18,119 nucleotides of DNA from Propionibacteriaceae bacterium (lineage in GTDB: Bacteria; Actinomycetota; Actinomycetes; Propionibacteriales; Propionibacteriaceae). Location of the stretch: contig JAKDIK010000016.1 in the NCBI GenBank assembly GCA_030450535.1, positions 1-18,119 of the forward strand, in the 5' to 3' direction. Both the position numbers and the translations under genes were made by a program. Positions 1 to 8,106 of this stretch are shown here, one piece after another. Below the pieces are notes generated by a model. That model worked only from the letters and a program-made list of their open reading frames with translations, made no database searches and was not told where the DNA came from. Numbering within the stretch: position 1 is the first letter of the stretch; every line of letters begins with the position of its first letter.

Positions 1-2
1 GC

Positions 3-1295
3 GATTGGCTCGGGGTGAACCGGCGGCACCGCGTGGCCGCGGGGGAGCGCGCAGGGCGCAAGGCCGCCCTGCGCGACCTGCCCGACCACGACTCGACCGA
101 GGTGGCGCACCGGCTCACCGTCGATCGACTCGTCGAGCTCGTCGACATGCTGGTGTGGGTGGTCGACCCGCAGAAGTACGCGGACGGCGCGCTGCACGAC
201 GGCTACCTCAAGCCGCTGGCCGACCACGCCGACGTGATGGTCGTGGTGCTCAACCAGGCCGACCGGCTGACACCGGAGCAACTGCGCCACGCCCTCACCG
301 ACCTGCGCCGGTTGCTGGATTCCGAGGGGCTGGCGGCATCGCCGGTGCTGGCGGTGTCAGCGCTGACCGGCGAGGGGATGGCCGATCTGCGGGCGCTGTT
401 GGAGAAGACCGCGGAGGCCAAGGCGATGACGGCCAAGCGGTTCGCCGCGGACGTGTCCCGCCAGGCCGGCCTGCTGTCGGCCGAGCTGGGGGAGGGCCGG
501 CTGCCCGCGATCGACGCCCGCGACGTCGAGCGGCTCGACGAGACGATGGCCGAGGCGGCCGGGGTGCCGCAGGTGACTGACGGCGTCCTGAAGGCCTGGC
601 GGCATCGCGGCACGATCGCGACCGGCTGGCCGATGGTGACGTGGCTGAAGCGGTTGAAGCCCGACCCGCTCCGCAAGCTGCGCGTCGGCCTGGGGCCGCG
701 CGAATTGAGCCCCACCGATGTGAGCCGGACGTCGCTGCCCAAGGCGAGCTCGGTCCAGCGCGCCAGGCTGGACGCCTCGCTGCGCGGCCTGATCGAGACG
801 GCGACCGAGGGGGTGCCGCGGGGATGGGCGGACGCCATCCGGACGGCAGCGCGCGGCAACGAGCGCGTGCTGGCCGACCGTCTGGACGCCGCCGTGGCCC
901 GCACCGATCTGCGGATGGACTCGGGCCACGGCTGGTGGGTGCTCGTGACGATCCTGCAGTGGCTGCTGTTCGCCGCCCTGGTGGTGGGCGGCGTGTGGCT
1001 GCTGCTGCCGTGGCTGTTCCTGGTGTTCCAGGTGCCGATTGTGCTGCCTGAGGTGGTCTGGAATGGCTGGCCCGTGCAGACGCTGTTGTTCGGCGGCGGC
1101 GTCATCGGCGGCATCGTGCTGGCGCTGCTGAGCCGGATATTCGTCGAGCTCGGGGCGCGCGTCAAGGCCCGGACGGCCCGCCGCCTCCTCACCGACGCGA
1201 TCGGCGAGGTGACGGCGTCGGACGTCGTGGGCCCGGTGCGCGCCGAGCTGGAGCGGCTGGCGTCCGCGCGGGCGGCGGTTCGCCGCGCCCGTTGA
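3..1295 (+). CDS. YfjP-like membrane-associated GTPase, 5'-truncated by window edge
   Basis: The reading frame is already open at base 3 and in-frame residues upstream of the GTG at 15 look like protein, so the true start and the G1 P-loop lie outside the window. What is visible is the second half of a G domain: a switch-II/G3-like stretch (DLPDHDS, about residues 30-36 of the visible part) and a G4-like LNQADRL motif, then a long helical region. Near the C-terminus there are two hydrophobic segments: a long one starting GWWVLVTILQWLLFAALVVG (about nt 930-1050) and a second (LLFGGGVIGGIVLALLSRIF, about nt 1085-1145). This layout matches actinobacterial YfjP/dynamin-like GTPases, which usually sit beside a partner GTPase gene; the partner would be upstream, off-window. 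The cellular role is not established. The gene ends 178 bases before the SSB gene. Confidence 0.8.
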   Translation, partial: DWLGVNRRHRVAAGERAGRKAALRDLPDHDSTEVAHRLTVDRLVELVDMLVWVVDPQKYADGALHDGYLKPLADHADVMVVVLNQADRLTPEQLRHALTDLRRLLDSEGLAASPVLAVSALTGEGMADLRALLEKTAEAKAMTAKRFAADVSRQAGLLSAELGEGRLPAIDARDVERLDETMAEAAGVPQVTDGVLKAWRHRGTIATGWPMVTWLKRLKPDPLRKLRVGLGPRELSPTDVSRTSLPKASSVQRARLDASLRGLIETATEGVPRGWADAIRTAARGNERVLADRLDAAVARTDLRMDSGHGWWVLVTILQWLLFAALVVGGVWLLLPWLFLVFQVPIVLPEVVWNGWPVQTLLFGGGVIGGIVLALLSRIFVELGARVKARTARRLLTDAIGEVTASDVVGPVRAELERLASARAAVRRAR

Positions 1296-1333
1296 CTCTG
1301 TCCTCCCGACGCTGCACGTTCGGGCCCGCTCCC

Positions 1334-1381
1334 TGTGGACAACTCGGCCCTCAGCACGCCCGAGGGACGAAGTTGTCCACA
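1334..1381. promoter_or_regulatory. Inverted pair of DnaA-box-like 9-mers upstream of the SSB gene
   Basis: TGTGGACAA at 1334-1342 and TTGTCCACA at 1373-1381 are exact reverse complements. The arms extend to 11 bases (TGTGGACAACT / AGTTGTCCACA). TTGTCCACA is the GC-rich actinobacterial form of the DnaA box (consensus TTATCCACA). The 28-base interval contains a second, nested 5-bp pairing (CCCTC / GAGGG), so the RNA could also fold as a long hairpin and end transcription of the upstream GTPase gene. Both readings are inference; the repeat itself is directly visible. It lies 92 bases before the SSB start. Confidence 0.55.
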
Positions 1382-1473
1382 CTTCGCCCTTCGGTGACGG
1401 ATTCGAGGTCTCGCGGCCGAATGTGACAGGTGACGGCGCCGCACGGGTGCGCCGAAGCAGAAGGGAGCGGGCC

Positions 1474-2007
1474 ATGGAGGCTCATGTCACGGTGGCGGGC
1501 AACGTCGGCAACCTGGTCGAATGGAAGGATGTCGGTCCGGTCGGCGGACGCACGATGTTCAGCCTCGCGCACACGCCGCGGGTGCGACGAGACAACGGCT
1601 GGGTGGACGGAGAGACGACGTGGTACCGCGTCACGTGCTGGCGGCGGCTCGCCGAGCACGTGCGCGGCAGCGTCAAGGCTGGCCAGCCCGTGGTCGTGGG
1701 CGGCCGCCTGACCACGCAACGCTGGACCACTCAGAACGGGGTCGAACGGCAGGACTTCGAGATCGAGGCGCAGTGGGTGGCGCACGACCTGCGGTTGGGG
1801 ACGGCCGAGTTCACCAAGATGCAGGCCCGTCCGCCGGCCGAGGAGCCACAGTTCGAGACGCCGTACGAGGCCGAACGGGTGGTCGCGGAGCAGGCCCCGG
1901 CCGGCGAGGGTGCGGAGACGGCCCCGGACGCGGCCACCGACACGGTGCGCGTGGACGCCGACGGGGTGATCACCGACGACGACGTCACCGACGCGCACGC
2001 GGCCTGA
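1474..2007 (+). CDS. ssb: Single-stranded DNA-binding protein paralogue (SsbB-like)
   Basis: A 177-residue protein. Residues 1-115 form an SSB-type OB fold: MEAHVTVAGNVG at the start, then TWYRVTCWRRLAEHV, KAGQPVVVGGRL and DFEIEAQWVAHDL. The rest is a Pro/Glu/Ala-rich, acidic, probably disordered tail. The tail ends DDDVTDAHAA and lacks the DDDIPF-type tip that replicative SSBs use to recruit repair and replication proteins. This suggests an accessory SSB rather than the main one, which in actinobacteria normally sits between rpsF and rpsR. The ATG at 1474 is chosen because AAGGGAG lies 6 bases upstream (1461-1467) and the OB fold begins there; the longer ORF upstream adds no SSB-like sequence. 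The neighbourhood with ettA resembles Mycobacterium tuberculosis Rv2478c (SSB-like) next to Rv2477c (EttA-like). Binding of single-stranded DNA is inferred from the family. Confidence 0.9.
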   Translation: MEAHVTVAGNVGNLVEWKDVGPVGGRTMFSLAHTPRVRRDNGWVDGETTWYRVTCWRRLAEHVRGSVKAGQPVVVGGRLTTQRWTTQNGVERQDFEIEAQWVAHDLRLGTAEFTKMQARPPAEEPQFETPYEAERVVAEQAPAGEGAETAPDAATDTVRVDADGVITDDDVTDAHAA

Positions 2008-2023
2008 CCGCCCTGCGACGCGG

Positions 2024-2061
2024 CGAGGGCCGCCCTCCCGCCACGGAGAGAGCGGCCCTCG
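2024..2061. terminator. Hairpin between convergent ssb and ettA
   Basis: CGAGGGCCGC (2024-2033) and GCGGCCCTCG (2052-2061) form a perfect 10-bp inverted repeat with an 18-base loop. It sits between the two stop codons (2007 plus, 2071 minus), so it could serve both genes. No U-tract is visible on either side, which is common for GC-rich actinobacterial terminators but makes the call less certain. Confidence 0.6.
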
Positions 2062-2070
2062 GACGGCAGA

Positions 2071-3753
<1,683 letters not shown>

Positions 3754-3790
3754 GGACCATCCTGTTCGGGTGCGGGCGGAGTCGCCGACC

Positions 3791-3796
3791 AGTATA
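3791..3796 (-). promoter_or_regulatory. -10 element for ettA
   Basis: On the minus strand this reads TATACT, five of six matches to the TATAAT consensus, in otherwise very GC-rich DNA. It would place the transcription start near 3784, giving a leader of about 30 nt before the ettA ATG. No convincing -35 hexamer is seen 16-18 bases upstream. Confidence 0.5.
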
Positions 3797-3834
3797 GGGG
3801 CGGACGCCGCCGCTCCCCGCTCGCGAGAGCCCGG

Positions 3835-4404
3835 CTACCGCGGACGCGGTGCGCCGTGGCCCAGCAGCCGGGCCCGGCCCAGCTCGACCAGGTCGCGGAC
3901 CTCGGGGAAAATCCCCGGCGGGAGGGCGTCGACGGGCCACCAGGCGACGTCGCGGGATTCCGACGAGACAGCCAGCTCGGCCGCTGCGGTGACCCGGCCC
4001 ACGAAGCGCACGTCCAGATGTCGCGTCACCTGCTCATAGCCGCGGCACGTGATCGGGTGGCAGTGGAGGGTGACGGGCACCGGATCCAGCTCCACCAACA
4101 GACCCAACTCCTCGTGCACCTCGCGCGCGGCGGCGTCCACCAGCGTCGCGTCGGTGGACTCGAGGTGACCGCCCGCCTGGATCCACGCCCCCACGATCCC
4201 ATGCAGCACGAGCGCGACGTGGGTCAACTCGGCGCTGAACACCATCGCCGAGGCCGTCAGGTGTCCGGGCGCGCAGGCCCGGTCGCAGGCGTCCGGTCGG
4301 GCCGTCAGGAACGCGACGTAGGCCTGGGCGAGCGCGGTCTGATACTCCGAAGGTCCGGTCCAGGCGTCCAGGCGCGCGAGGGCGTCCGCATGAGGATGGG
4401 GCAT
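3835..4404 (-). CDS. Nudix hydrolase
   Basis: A 189-residue protein. The Nudix box runs from GGHLESTD to REVHEELGLL in mid-protein. The REUxEExGU half, with its metal-binding glutamates, is intact. The first half has Asp where the usual Glu stands plus one extra residue, a variant seen in actinobacterial Nudix proteins with GGHxExxD boxes. Family members hydrolyse nucleoside diphosphates linked to another moiety using Mg2+; the substrate cannot be told from sequence. An N-terminal helical extension of about 50 residues precedes the fold. ATG at 4404 is used, although no strong ribosome-binding site is visible. The gene stops 81 bases before ettA and reads the same way, but ettA seems to have its own promoter. 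The 96 bases upstream of this gene hold no motif I can support. Confidence 0.85.
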   Translation of the reverse strand: MPHPHADALARLDAWTGPSEYQTALAQAYVAFLTARPDACDRACAPGHLTASAMVFSAELTHVALVLHGIVGAWIQAGGHLESTDATLVDAAAREVHEELGLLVELDPVPVTLHCHPITCRGYEQVTRHLDVRFVGRVTAAAELAVSSESRDVAWWPVDALPPGIFPEVRDLVELGRARLLGHGAPRPR

Positions 4405-4500
4405 GGGTGTCAGTGTGACGCAGCCGACGCCGCGCCACCTCGGACGACATGCCGCCGCAGGCTCGGGGTCCCCGTACGAGCGCGCCGCAACAGTGCGTCC

Positions 4501-5601
4501 TTACGACCCGACGACCGCGACGCGGCTGGCCGCGACGGCGTCCCAGACGGACTCAGAGCCGGTACGCATGTCCAGGACGTGCAAGCGTTGATCGGTGACC
4601 GCCAGCAGCCAGCGGTCGTCGCGCGTGGGCAGCCACGCGAACTGGTCGTTGGCGTTCATGCGGGTCAGCGCACCCCCGACGAGGGTGGTGTCCCCCGTGG
4701 TCAGGTCGACCACGGTGAGGCGGACGTCCCCGCGCTCGTCGGTGACGGGGAGCGCCAGGAACCGCCCCGTGACCGACAGCCGGCCGCCGTCCGCGTGGTC
4801 GCCATCCGGGATGACCCGGTCGAGGGCCGCGATCCCTTGGGCGGTCACGGGTGCCGGGGTCGCCGACGCCGTGCGCGGATGCACCGTGAGGTCGCACCGG
4901 GCGCACGTGCGAACGATCGCGATCTCTGCGCCGACCGCGATCACCTCCGACCCCGGTTCCCAGCTGGACCAAAGCTCTGTGGCCTCGCGGGTCACCACGT
5001 AGGTGGCGTCCAGACCCCGCGAGATGAGCTCCCCGGACCCGGTGGCTGCCGGGATGCCCATCGTCGCCGGAAGCACCCTGCGGCCCAGAGGAGTCAGGTC
5101 TCCTGCCGCGTCGGGAACCTTCGCCTCAAACAGAGACATCACTCGGCGTCCGTCCCGGGGCTCCTCGGGCACCACCCACATCCCGTCAGGACCGGCTGGA
5201 TAGAGCCGACCGGCTCCGCCAACGGCTCCGGGGAGGTCCCGAACCGTTGCGTCGTTCAATACCAGGAATCCCACACCGTCATCAACCTGCTTCACCGCGA
5301 GCATGGCCGAGGTGGCGACGAAACTCCGGAAACTCCCCAGGCGCGGTACGGCGATGCGCTGCGCGCGGCGGTCGTGCAGGTCGATCCGCACCACCGCGCC
5401 GTCGGTCTCGGCGTAGACCAGCCCAGCGGACGCCTCCTCCAAGCCGGTCGGCAGGGCGCTCAACTCCTCGACGATTCCCTGAATCACCCCACCCGGCGTG
5501 GGGGTCGGTGACATCGCGGCCGGTTCTGGGGGATCGCAACCCGCCACGACCGGCAGAACAACAGCCAGGGCACAGAGTGCTGCAGCCTGACGCCGCTTCA
5601 C
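4501..5601 (-). CDS. Secreted lipoprotein, probable beta-propeller-like protein of unknown function
   Basis: A 366-residue protein. The open frame extends further upstream, but the GTG at 5601 is preferred: AAGGGGG lies about 8 bases before it, and from there the protein opens as a textbook lipoprotein signal (VKRRQ, then a hydrophobic run, then lipobox VVAGC, Cys about residue 22). A Pro/Thr-rich spacer follows. The body is a series of short beta-type segments ending in phrases such as LTVVDLTTGD and RLHVLDMRTGS that resemble WD40/PQQ-type propeller blades. One CARC pair lies in the second half. No enzyme motif was found. The protein is expected to be anchored to the outer face of the membrane. 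It is divergent from the small secreted protein gene with a 72-base gap, and may belong to the same acquired or variable segment. Confidence 0.75.
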   Translation of the reverse strand: MKRRQAAALCALAVVLPVVAGCDPPEPAAMSPTPTPGGVIQGIVEELSALPTGLEEASAGLVYAETDGAVVRIDLHDRRAQRIAVPRLGSFRSFVATSAMLAVKQVDDGVGFLVLNDATVRDLPGAVGGAGRLYPAGPDGMWVVPEEPRDGRRVMSLFEAKVPDAAGDLTPLGRRVLPATMGIPAATGSGELISRGLDATYVVTREATELWSSWEPGSEVIAVGAEIAIVRTCARCDLTVHPRTASATPAPVTAQGIAALDRVIPDGDHADGGRLSVTGRFLALPVTDERGDVRLTVVDLTTGDTTLVGGALTRMNANDQFAWLPTRDDRWLLAVTDQRLHVLDMRTGSESVWDAVAASRVAVVGS

Positions 5602-5639
5602 GAGATCTGCCCCCTTCCAGACAGGGTAGGAGTGATGGT

Positions 5640-6040
5640 AGCCTGCTCGAACTGGCGCGCAGAGGATCCACCTATGCGACAGACCAAGGGAATGGGTTTC
5701 CGCGCTGGTGCTATCGTCACGACGGCTGCAGTGGCTGCCTTCCTCGCACCTACACCTGCTCATGCGGCCACGTACACTGTTTTTTGGTCGAGCAGCAGTT
5801 CACCGTACGCATACGACTTTGCCTATACGGGATTGAATTGCACCGGCACGGCGGTCAAGATTGACGATTCGCGCCCATCTGCAACGGGGCGACGTTCGCT
5901 AAGATCTCCTACCTACACGGATTTCACATGGGGGCACACTCGCCCGGCTACGACCCGGATCACTTATAACACCTGTTTCGATATGCCGGACTCGGGTTCA
6001 TGGTACGGCTACGATCCGGCTCGGTAAGGGGACTCTCGAT
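5640..6040. other. Segment of lower GC content
   Basis: Hand counts of three 60-base lines here (5761, 5821, 5941) give 32, 34 and 34 G+C, about 53-57%, whereas surrounding lines are clearly richer. The segment holds runs such as a six-T stretch at about 5780 and codons rare in the rest of the window. It coincides with the small secreted protein and ends within the aberrant tail of the antiterminator gene. No integrase, inverted terminal repeats or flanking direct repeats were found. Confidence 0.55.
5674..6027 (+). CDS. Small secreted protein, unknown family
   Basis: A 117-residue protein. ATG at 5674 has AGAGGA 7 bases upstream (5661-5666). Residues 1-31 form a Sec signal peptide: MRQTKGMGF with positive charge, a hydrophobic Ala/Val-rich core, and a likely cut after PTPAHA. 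The mature part is only about 86 residues, rich in Ser, Thr and Tyr. It has two Cys (in GLNCTG and NTCFDM), which could form one disulfide, and it ends WYGYDPAR. I do not recognise the family. Composition is markedly less GC-rich than the neighbours, suggesting transfer or a fast-evolving gene. The last 30 bases overlap the antiterminator gene tail on the other strand. Confidence 0.65.
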   Translation: MRQTKGMGFRAGAIVTTAAVAAFLAPTPAHAATYTVFWSSSSSPYAYDFAYTGLNCTGTAVKIDDSRPSATGRRSLRSPTYTDFTWGHTRPATTRITYNTCFDMPDSGSWYGYDPAR

Positions 6041-6642
6041 ACACCTGCATCACGGGCCATCGGCCGTCGATCCAGGGCGCTGGCGTCGCCGGGCCGAAAG
6101 GGCGTCCCGCAGCGGGGTGTGAGCATCGAGTCCCCGGTGAACTGCGCATTCACCAGGTGCATCGCCACCGGGACGGCCTCGGCGTCCGGCAGGTCGACGC
6201 CCAGATGCCGACGCACCAGCGCGATGGCCTCGCCCCCGAGCGCCAGCTCGGCGGGATAGAGCTGGCCGACCTCCCAGCGCAGCGGATAGTCGAGCTCGGT
6301 GGCCGAGCGTGCCCGGTCGAGGGCGAACGCGAGGTGGTCGGCCAGCGGCAGGACGAGTGCCTGGCTCAGGCGGACGCCCAGGCGCGCGTGGGCGAGTTCG
6401 GCGATCTCGCGCGCCACCCGCACCACCTCCAGGGGCGTGTCGGAGAGGAAGGCGGCCAGCCGGTCGATGGGCGTCGACTGATCGGGCAGGAAGCGCTCGC
6501 TGACCGCCCCGGGATCGATCGCGTCCCCGGGCCGCTTCCCGTAGCCGATCGAGCGGCCCAGCACGATCGCGACCCGGTCACCGGCCTCGGTGACCATGAC
6601 CGCGTTGTTGTTGAGGACGCGTGACACCCGCATCGCCGGCAC
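5998..6642 (-). CDS. BglG/LicT-family transcriptional antiterminator, truncated (CAT-PRD1 only)
   Basis: A 214-residue protein against about 280 for the family. The N-terminus is the co-antiterminator (CAT) RNA-binding domain: MRVSRVLNNNAVMV, then VLGRSIGYGKRPGD. PRD1 follows, with its two histidines in ADHLAFALD and VAMHLVNAQF. Numbered from the internal ATG at 6633 these are His100 and His159, the exact LicT PRD1 positions. Shortly after NAQF the similarity stops: PRD2 and its histidines are missing, replaced by about 45 unrelated residues that run into the low-GC segment and overlap the secreted-protein gene. GTG at 6642 is preferred because AGGAGG lies 7 bases upstream; ATG at 6633 is the alternative. 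The gene is third in the operon, 32 bases after bglA. In the family, PRD1 is controlled by the cognate EIIB and PRD2 by HPr. Losing PRD2 should remove one layer of control, or the gene may be decaying. Confidence 0.85.
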   Translation of the reverse strand: MPAMRVSRVLNNNAVMVTEAGDRVAIVLGRSIGYGKRPGDAIDPGAVSERFLPDQSTPIDRLAAFLSDTPLEVVRVAREIAELAHARLGVRLSQALVLPLADHLAFALDRARSATELDYPLRWEVGQLYPAELALGGEAIALVRRHLGVDLPDAEAVPVAMHLVNAQFTGDSMLTPRCGTPFRPGDASALDRRPMARDAGVSRVPLPSRIVAVP

Positions 6643-6674
6643 CGGCCGCCCTCCTCTCTTCTCAGGTGTTTTCC

Positions 6675-8093
6675 TCAGGCGTCGAGGCTCGCGCCCCGGC
6701 TCTCGATGACCTGGGCGTACCAGTACGAGCTCGCCTTGCGGCTGCGCGCGAGCGACTTCAGGTCGAACTCGTCACGATCCACGTGGATGAAGCCGTACCG
6801 CTTGGCGAAGCCCTGATGGGTCGAGATCAGGTCGATCGCCGACCACGGGCAGTACCCCAGCACGCCCACCCCGTCGCCGACCGCCAGCCGGATCTGCTCG
6901 ATGTGACGCTGCAGGTAGTCGATGCGGTAGTCGTCGTGCACCATACCGTCGTCGCCGAGGGTGTCGCGGGCCCCCAGCCCGTTCTCGGTGACGAGCAGCG
7001 GCAGCCCGTAGCGATCCCACAGGGCGCGGAAGGTCATCCGGAACCCGACCGGGTCGATCTCCCACCCGAAGGCGTTCTTCGGCAGGTTCGGGTTGTCGAC
7101 GGCCTTGTAGAGGCCCACCTCGCCGCGCACCATCTGCTGATCCTCGCCGCGCCGCCGCAGGTCGGACTCATCGCCGGACGGCGCCGCCACCGTCTGCGTG
7201 GCGTAGTAGTTGAACGCCACGAAGTCGGGTTTCCCGGACGCCAGCACCGCCAGATCCTCGTCGGTGACGCTCGGCGCCCACCCCTTGCGCTCCAGGTAGG
7301 ACCACGCCACGTTGTTGTACGTGCCGCGCACCGCCAGGTCGGTGTAGAGCCAGTTGCGGATCGCATTCCACGTGTCGGCGGTCAGGACGTCCTCGGGCCG
7401 GCAGCTCTCGGGGTAGACGTACGCGATGTTCGGCGCCGGTCCGATCTTGGCCTGCGGAAGCAGCTCGTGGCAGCGCGCCATGACGCGGGCCTGGGCGAGG
7501 AACATCGCGTGGTTCTGGGCGAACAGGTCGACCTGCGCCGCGTCGCCCTCCAGCGTCGTCGTGCCGAGCATCCTGCCGTGCTGGATCATCATGTTCTGCT
7601 CGTTGATGGTGAGCCAGTAGGTGACCTTGGAGCCGTACTCGCGGAACAGGATGTCGCCGAAGCGCACGAACGCGTCCACCGTTGCCGGGTTCGCCCAGCC
7701 GCCGCGCTCGGCCAGCGCCTGGGGCAGGTCGAAGTGGAACATCGTGACGATCGGCACGATGTCGTGGGCCAGCAGCTCGTCGATGAGCCGGTGGTAGAAC
7801 GCGATGCCGGCCGGGTTCTCCGCGCCGTCGCCCTCGGGCAGGATGCGCGTCCACGCGATCGAGAAGCGGTAGGCCTTCAGGCCGATGTCGGCCATCATCG
7901 CCACGTCCTCGGCGTAGCGGTGGTAGTGATCGGCCGCCACCGTGAAGTCGGTGGTGCCCTCCGGGACGTGCGTTCGGGCGTCCTGGACGGACGGCCCCTT
8001 GCCGTCCTCATTCCAGGCCCCCTCGACCTGGTAGGCCGAGGTGGAGGCGCCCCACAGGAAGTCGGTGGGGAACAGGATGGGGTCGATGCTCAT
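6675..8093 (-). CDS. bglA: 6-phospho-beta-glucosidase, glycoside hydrolase family 1
   Basis: A 472-residue GH1 enzyme. The acid/base Glu is in LTINEQN (Glu165) and the nucleophile in LVTENGLG (Glu370). The C-terminal signature STHQGFAKRYGFIHVDRD carries the Ser-Lys-Tyr set (residues 424, 431, 433) that binds the sugar 6-phosphate; the 7 and 2 residue spacing equals that of LacG Ser428/Lys435/Tyr437. This separates it from plain beta-glucosidases. It cleaves phosphorylated beta-glucosides such as salicin-6-P or cellobiose-6-P delivered by the PTS upstream, in the cytoplasm. Two in-frame ATGs occur; 8093 is chosen since AAAGGA lies 8 bases upstream, whereas at 8102 it would touch the start codon. 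The start lies 13 bases after the PTS stop. Confidence 0.95.
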   Translation of the reverse strand: MSIDPILFPTDFLWGASTSAYQVEGAWNEDGKGPSVQDARTHVPEGTTDFTVAADHYHRYAEDVAMMADIGLKAYRFSIAWTRILPEGDGAENPAGIAFYHRLIDELLAHDIVPIVTMFHFDLPQALAERGGWANPATVDAFVRFGDILFREYGSKVTYWLTINEQNMMIQHGRMLGTTTLEGDAAQVDLFAQNHAMFLAQARVMARCHELLPQAKIGPAPNIAYVYPESCRPEDVLTADTWNAIRNWLYTDLAVRGTYNNVAWSYLERKGWAPSVTDEDLAVLASGKPDFVAFNYYATQTVAAPSGDESDLRRRGEDQQMVRGEVGLYKAVDNPNLPKNAFGWEIDPVGFRMTFRALWDRYGLPLLVTENGLGARDTLGDDGMVHDDYRIDYLQRHIEQIRLAVGDGVGVLGYCPWSAIDLISTHQGFAKRYGFIHVDRDEFDLKSLARSRKASSYWYAQVIESRGASLDA

Positions 8094-8106
8094 GGGTGTC
8101 ATCCTT

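Noticed and set aside
203..1475. Two minus-strand frames over the GTPase gene
   Set aside because: Low-complexity Ser/Arg or His/Arg composition typical of antisense frames; the plus strand has G3/G4 motifs and membrane segments.
5632..5673. Upstream ATG (5632) for the secreted protein
   Set aside because: It adds 14 residues ahead of a clean signal peptide and lacks a ribosome-binding site; ATG at 5674 has AGAGGA at proper distance.
5998..6130. Frameshifted remnant of PRD2 in the antiterminator tail
   Set aside because: All three minus-strand frames were read; none shows PRD-like sequence or the PRD2 histidines, so a simple frameshift does not explain the truncation.
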